Assembly: GCA_900320765.1 (NCBI GenBank)
Contig: ONTN01000083.1
Coordinates: 1 to 6,302 of the forward strand
DNA from: an uncultured Eubacteriales bacterium
GTDB taxonomy: Bacteria; Bacillota; Clostridia; Oscillospirales; Oscillospiraceae
DNA length: 6,302 nucleotides
Reading direction: 5' to 3'
The notes under the pieces are model-generated. The model saw only the letters and a list, made by a program, of their open reading frames with translations. It was not told where the DNA came from and did not search any database. This document shows, piece by piece, positions 4,918 to 6,302 of the stretch. Each line of letters begins with the position of its first letter. The first letter of the stretch is position 1. Both the position numbers and the translations under genes were made by a program.

Positions 4918-5637
4918 TTATTCTTCTCTTATAGTTATGCTCTCTATAACGGGCTGTTCTTCGGCCGGTATCGTTCCGTTATCGTCCGTCGGCCTCGCGT
5001 CGGCGCAGATCTTATCGACTATGTCCATACCGCTCGTCACGCTGCCGAAGGCGGCGTACTGTCCGTCGAGGAAGGTGGAGTCGGACTGGACGATGAAGAA
5101 CTGGCTCGAGGCGCTGTCCATGCTCCTCGAGTTTCTCGCCATTGATACGGTGCCGCGGACGTGGGATATCGGGTTATCCACGCCGTTAGCCGAGAACTCG
5201 CCCTTGATCGTCGTACCCGAGCCTCCTGTTCCGTTTCCATCCGGGTCTCCGCCCTGCATCATAAAGCCGTTCATTATCCGATGGAAGGTAAGGCCGTCGT
5301 AGAAGCCCGAGCGGGCGAGGGTAACGAAGTTATCCACCGTAATCGGCGCTGTTTCGGGATAGAGCTCGAGCGTCACTTTCCCGTAGTCCCTTATGCTGAT
5401 ATCGGCGTAATACGCCGCTGTCTCCTCCACCGTCTGAGAAGGTTCGGCGGCCGTGGGCTGGGTCTGAGCCTTCGCGCTTGATGTGGCTTTTATGATGAGC
5501 ACGATGCCGACCGTGATAATTGCGAGAGCGAGGACGGCGACGGCGAGGGTGATATACAGCTTCGCGTCCGCCTTTTTCTGAACGACCTCTTTTTTCGGCG
5601 TTATGGCCTGTCCGGCCTTTTTCTTTTTGTTTGCCAT
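4918..5637 (-). CDS. Membrane-anchored cyclophilin-type peptidyl-prolyl cis-trans isomerase
   Basis: Cyclophilins catalyse cis-trans isomerisation at Xaa-Pro bonds. The 239-aa product has a Lys-rich cytoplasmic start (4-27), one membrane segment (about 28-50) with no lipobox cysteine, a low-complexity Thr/Ala/Gln linker (52-75), and a cyclophilin domain from about 78 to 238. It should therefore act outside the membrane as a folding factor for exported proteins. Domain motifs are TVDNFVTLARSGFYDG (100-115), TFHRIMNGFMMQGGDP (117-132), GTVSMARN (162-169), SSQFFIV (177-183) and LDGQYAAFG (190-198). R120, F125, Q128 and F181 match the human CypA active-site residues R55, F60, Q63 and F113. The CypA W121 position is F189 and H126 is Y194, so weak cyclosporin binding is expected. 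The ATG follows GGAGGT (5649-5644) by 6 bases. It has its own promoter. Confidence 0.95.
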   Translation of the reverse strand: MANKKKKAGQAITPKKEVVQKKADAKLYITLAVAVLALAIITVGIVLIIKATSSAKAQTQPTAAEPSQTVEETAAYYADISIRDYGKVTLELYPETAPITVDNFVTLARSGFYDGLTFHRIMNGFMMQGGDPDGNGTGGSGTTIKGEFSANGVDNPISHVRGTVSMARNSRSMDSASSQFFIVQSDSTFLDGQYAAFGSVTSGMDIVDKICADARPTDDNGTIPAEEQPVIESITIREE

Positions 5638-5666
5638 AGTTAAACCTCCGTATTCTTATCCCCTGT

Positions 5667-5695
5667 ATTTTACATCATATGGCGCTAAAGCTCAA
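5667..5695 (-). promoter_or_regulatory. Sigma-A-type promoter for the isomerase gene
   Basis: On the minus strand TTGAGC (5695-5690) and TAAAAT (5672-5667) are 17 bases apart, matching 4/6 and 5/6 of the consensus. The -35 lies in the last sense codons of the AraC-type gene, just before its TAG stop. Transcription would start near 5660, 15-20 bases before the start codon region's GGAGGT site. No terminator follows the AraC gene, so read-through could also supply the isomerase. Confidence 0.55.
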
Positions 5696-6302
5696 CAGTC
5701 TTTCTGAATTCTCTCGGCGAAAGCCCGTAGCGCTCCTTAAAGCTCCGAATAAAATAGCTCAGATTATTAAAGCCGCAGTTCATCGCGATATCGCTTATTT
5801 TCCCGCTCGATTCCCGCAGGAGATATGCGGCGTAGCTCAGGCGATAGTCCATAAGATAGCCCGTAAAGGTTCTGCCCGTCTCCCCGCGGAAAAAGCGCAT
5901 AAAGTGCGAGGGGCTATAGCCCGCTATCTCTGCCGCGGTCTCAAGGCTTATCTCCTCGGAATAGTGCTCCTTAACGTAGCTTATGACCCTTCTCAGCGCC
6001 TCGTCGTGCGTCTTCTTCGCTTCGTCGGCTCGGCTTTGCCTGTGGGAGTAGAGGGAGTAAATGAGAAGCAGCAGTCTGCTCTTCACGAGGAGGGGATACC
6101 CGTCCCTCATCTCGGATGAGATAAAGTCAAGCTCATCGAGGATCGCGGATACCTCGGAGTGCAGCTCTGTTCCAGGATTGATCGGCCGCTCGAAGACGAG
6201 CTCGGCGGAGCGCAGGGGCATAAGCACGTTTGCGCGCGCCCAGTCGTTCTCGTCCGAGGACTCGACCGTAGAGAGCGAAAAGATGATATTTTCGTATTCC
6301 AT
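5685..6302 (-). CDS. AraC-family transcriptional regulator, 5' end beyond the window
   Basis: The visible 205 residues end with an intact AraC/XylS DNA-binding domain at about 102-201. The first helix-turn-helix is in ISLETAAEIAGYSPSHFMR (118-136) with the usual FFRGETG after it (137-143). The second is in KISDIAMNCGFNNLSYFIR (168-186), followed by SFKERYGLSPREFR (187-200). Residues 1-90 look like the end of an N-terminal cupin-type sensor domain and a helical linker. The ATG at 6302 is exactly at the window edge with no upstream sequence, and family members are usually about 280-300 aa, so it is probably an internal Met and roughly 80-100 residues are missing. The ligand and target genes cannot be told. 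AraC regulators often control adjacent sugar-use genes, but the isomerase downstream is not an obvious target and has its own promoter. Confidence 0.92.
   Translation of the reverse strand: MEYENIIFSLSTVESSDENDWARANVLMPLRSAELVFERPINPGTELHSEVSAILDELDFISSEMRDGYPLLVKSRLLLLIYSLYSHRQSRADEAKKTHDEALRRVISYVKEHYSEEISLETAAEIAGYSPSHFMRFFRGETGRTFTGYLMDYRLSYAAYLLRESSGKISDIAMNCGFNNLSYFIRSFKERYGLSPREFRKTVEL

Noticed and set aside
4750..5145. 131-codon plus-strand ORF in the same area
   Set aside because: It uses another frame of the same hairpins and antisense cyclophilin sequence, with composition driven by codon bias of the real gene.
4739..5302. 187-codon plus-strand ORF crossing the hairpin element and the isomerase gene
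   Set aside because: Its first part is just the translated repeat and the rest is antisense to a clear cyclophilin gene. It has no good ribosome binding site and no recognisable domain.

Overview
The window looks like a chromosomal segment of a GC-rich, endospore-forming anaerobic Firmicute, probably of the class Clostridia (Oscillospiraceae-like). The main evidence is a full-length spoIIE, which is restricted to endospore formers. DUF975 membrane proteins, Gram-positive ribosome binding sites (GGAGGT, GAGGTGA) and clear sigma-A promoters agree with this. I saw no tRNA, rRNA, CRISPR array, phage gene or transposase.

Layout: a leftward, 3'-truncated DUF975 membrane protein gene (1-694) and a rightward spoIIE (871-3174) diverge from a 176-bp control region. 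This region has a promoter for each gene, a near-perfect 20-bp palindrome touching the spoIIE -35 box, and a 10-codon upstream ORF overlapping the spoIIE start. After spoIIE come a 91-aa protein of unknown function with a C-terminal membrane anchor (3219-3494) and wecB/mnaA, a UDP-GlcNAc 2-epimerase gene (3557-4663) with its own promoter. On the other strand are a membrane-anchored cyclophilin-type peptidyl-prolyl isomerase (5637-4918) and, upstream of it, the C-terminal part of an AraC-family regulator (6302-5685).

The convergent 254-bp gap between wecB and the isomerase gene (4664-4917) is the least ordinary part. It is almost entirely a chain of six hairpins. Its two ends are the same 10-bp-stem hairpin, and with adjacent sequence they form an imperfect terminal inverted repeat. 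Each end hairpin starts 8 bases beyond a stop codon (7 bases between), symmetrically for the two genes. The U-rich tails of the end hairpins point outward, so each gene's transcript would run through the whole element before terminating. It may be a MITE-like or REP-like repeat reused as a shared terminator or 3' UTR, or a small structured RNA.

The genes do not form one pathway. spoIIE and the 91-aa gene are probably co-transcribed at sporulation. wecB is a cell-surface glycan precursor gene, and the isomerase is an extracytoplasmic folding factor. The spoIIE promoter has a 21-bp spacer and a Spo0A-box-like sequence over its -35, as in Spo0A-activated Bacillus promoters, so this control may be conserved.
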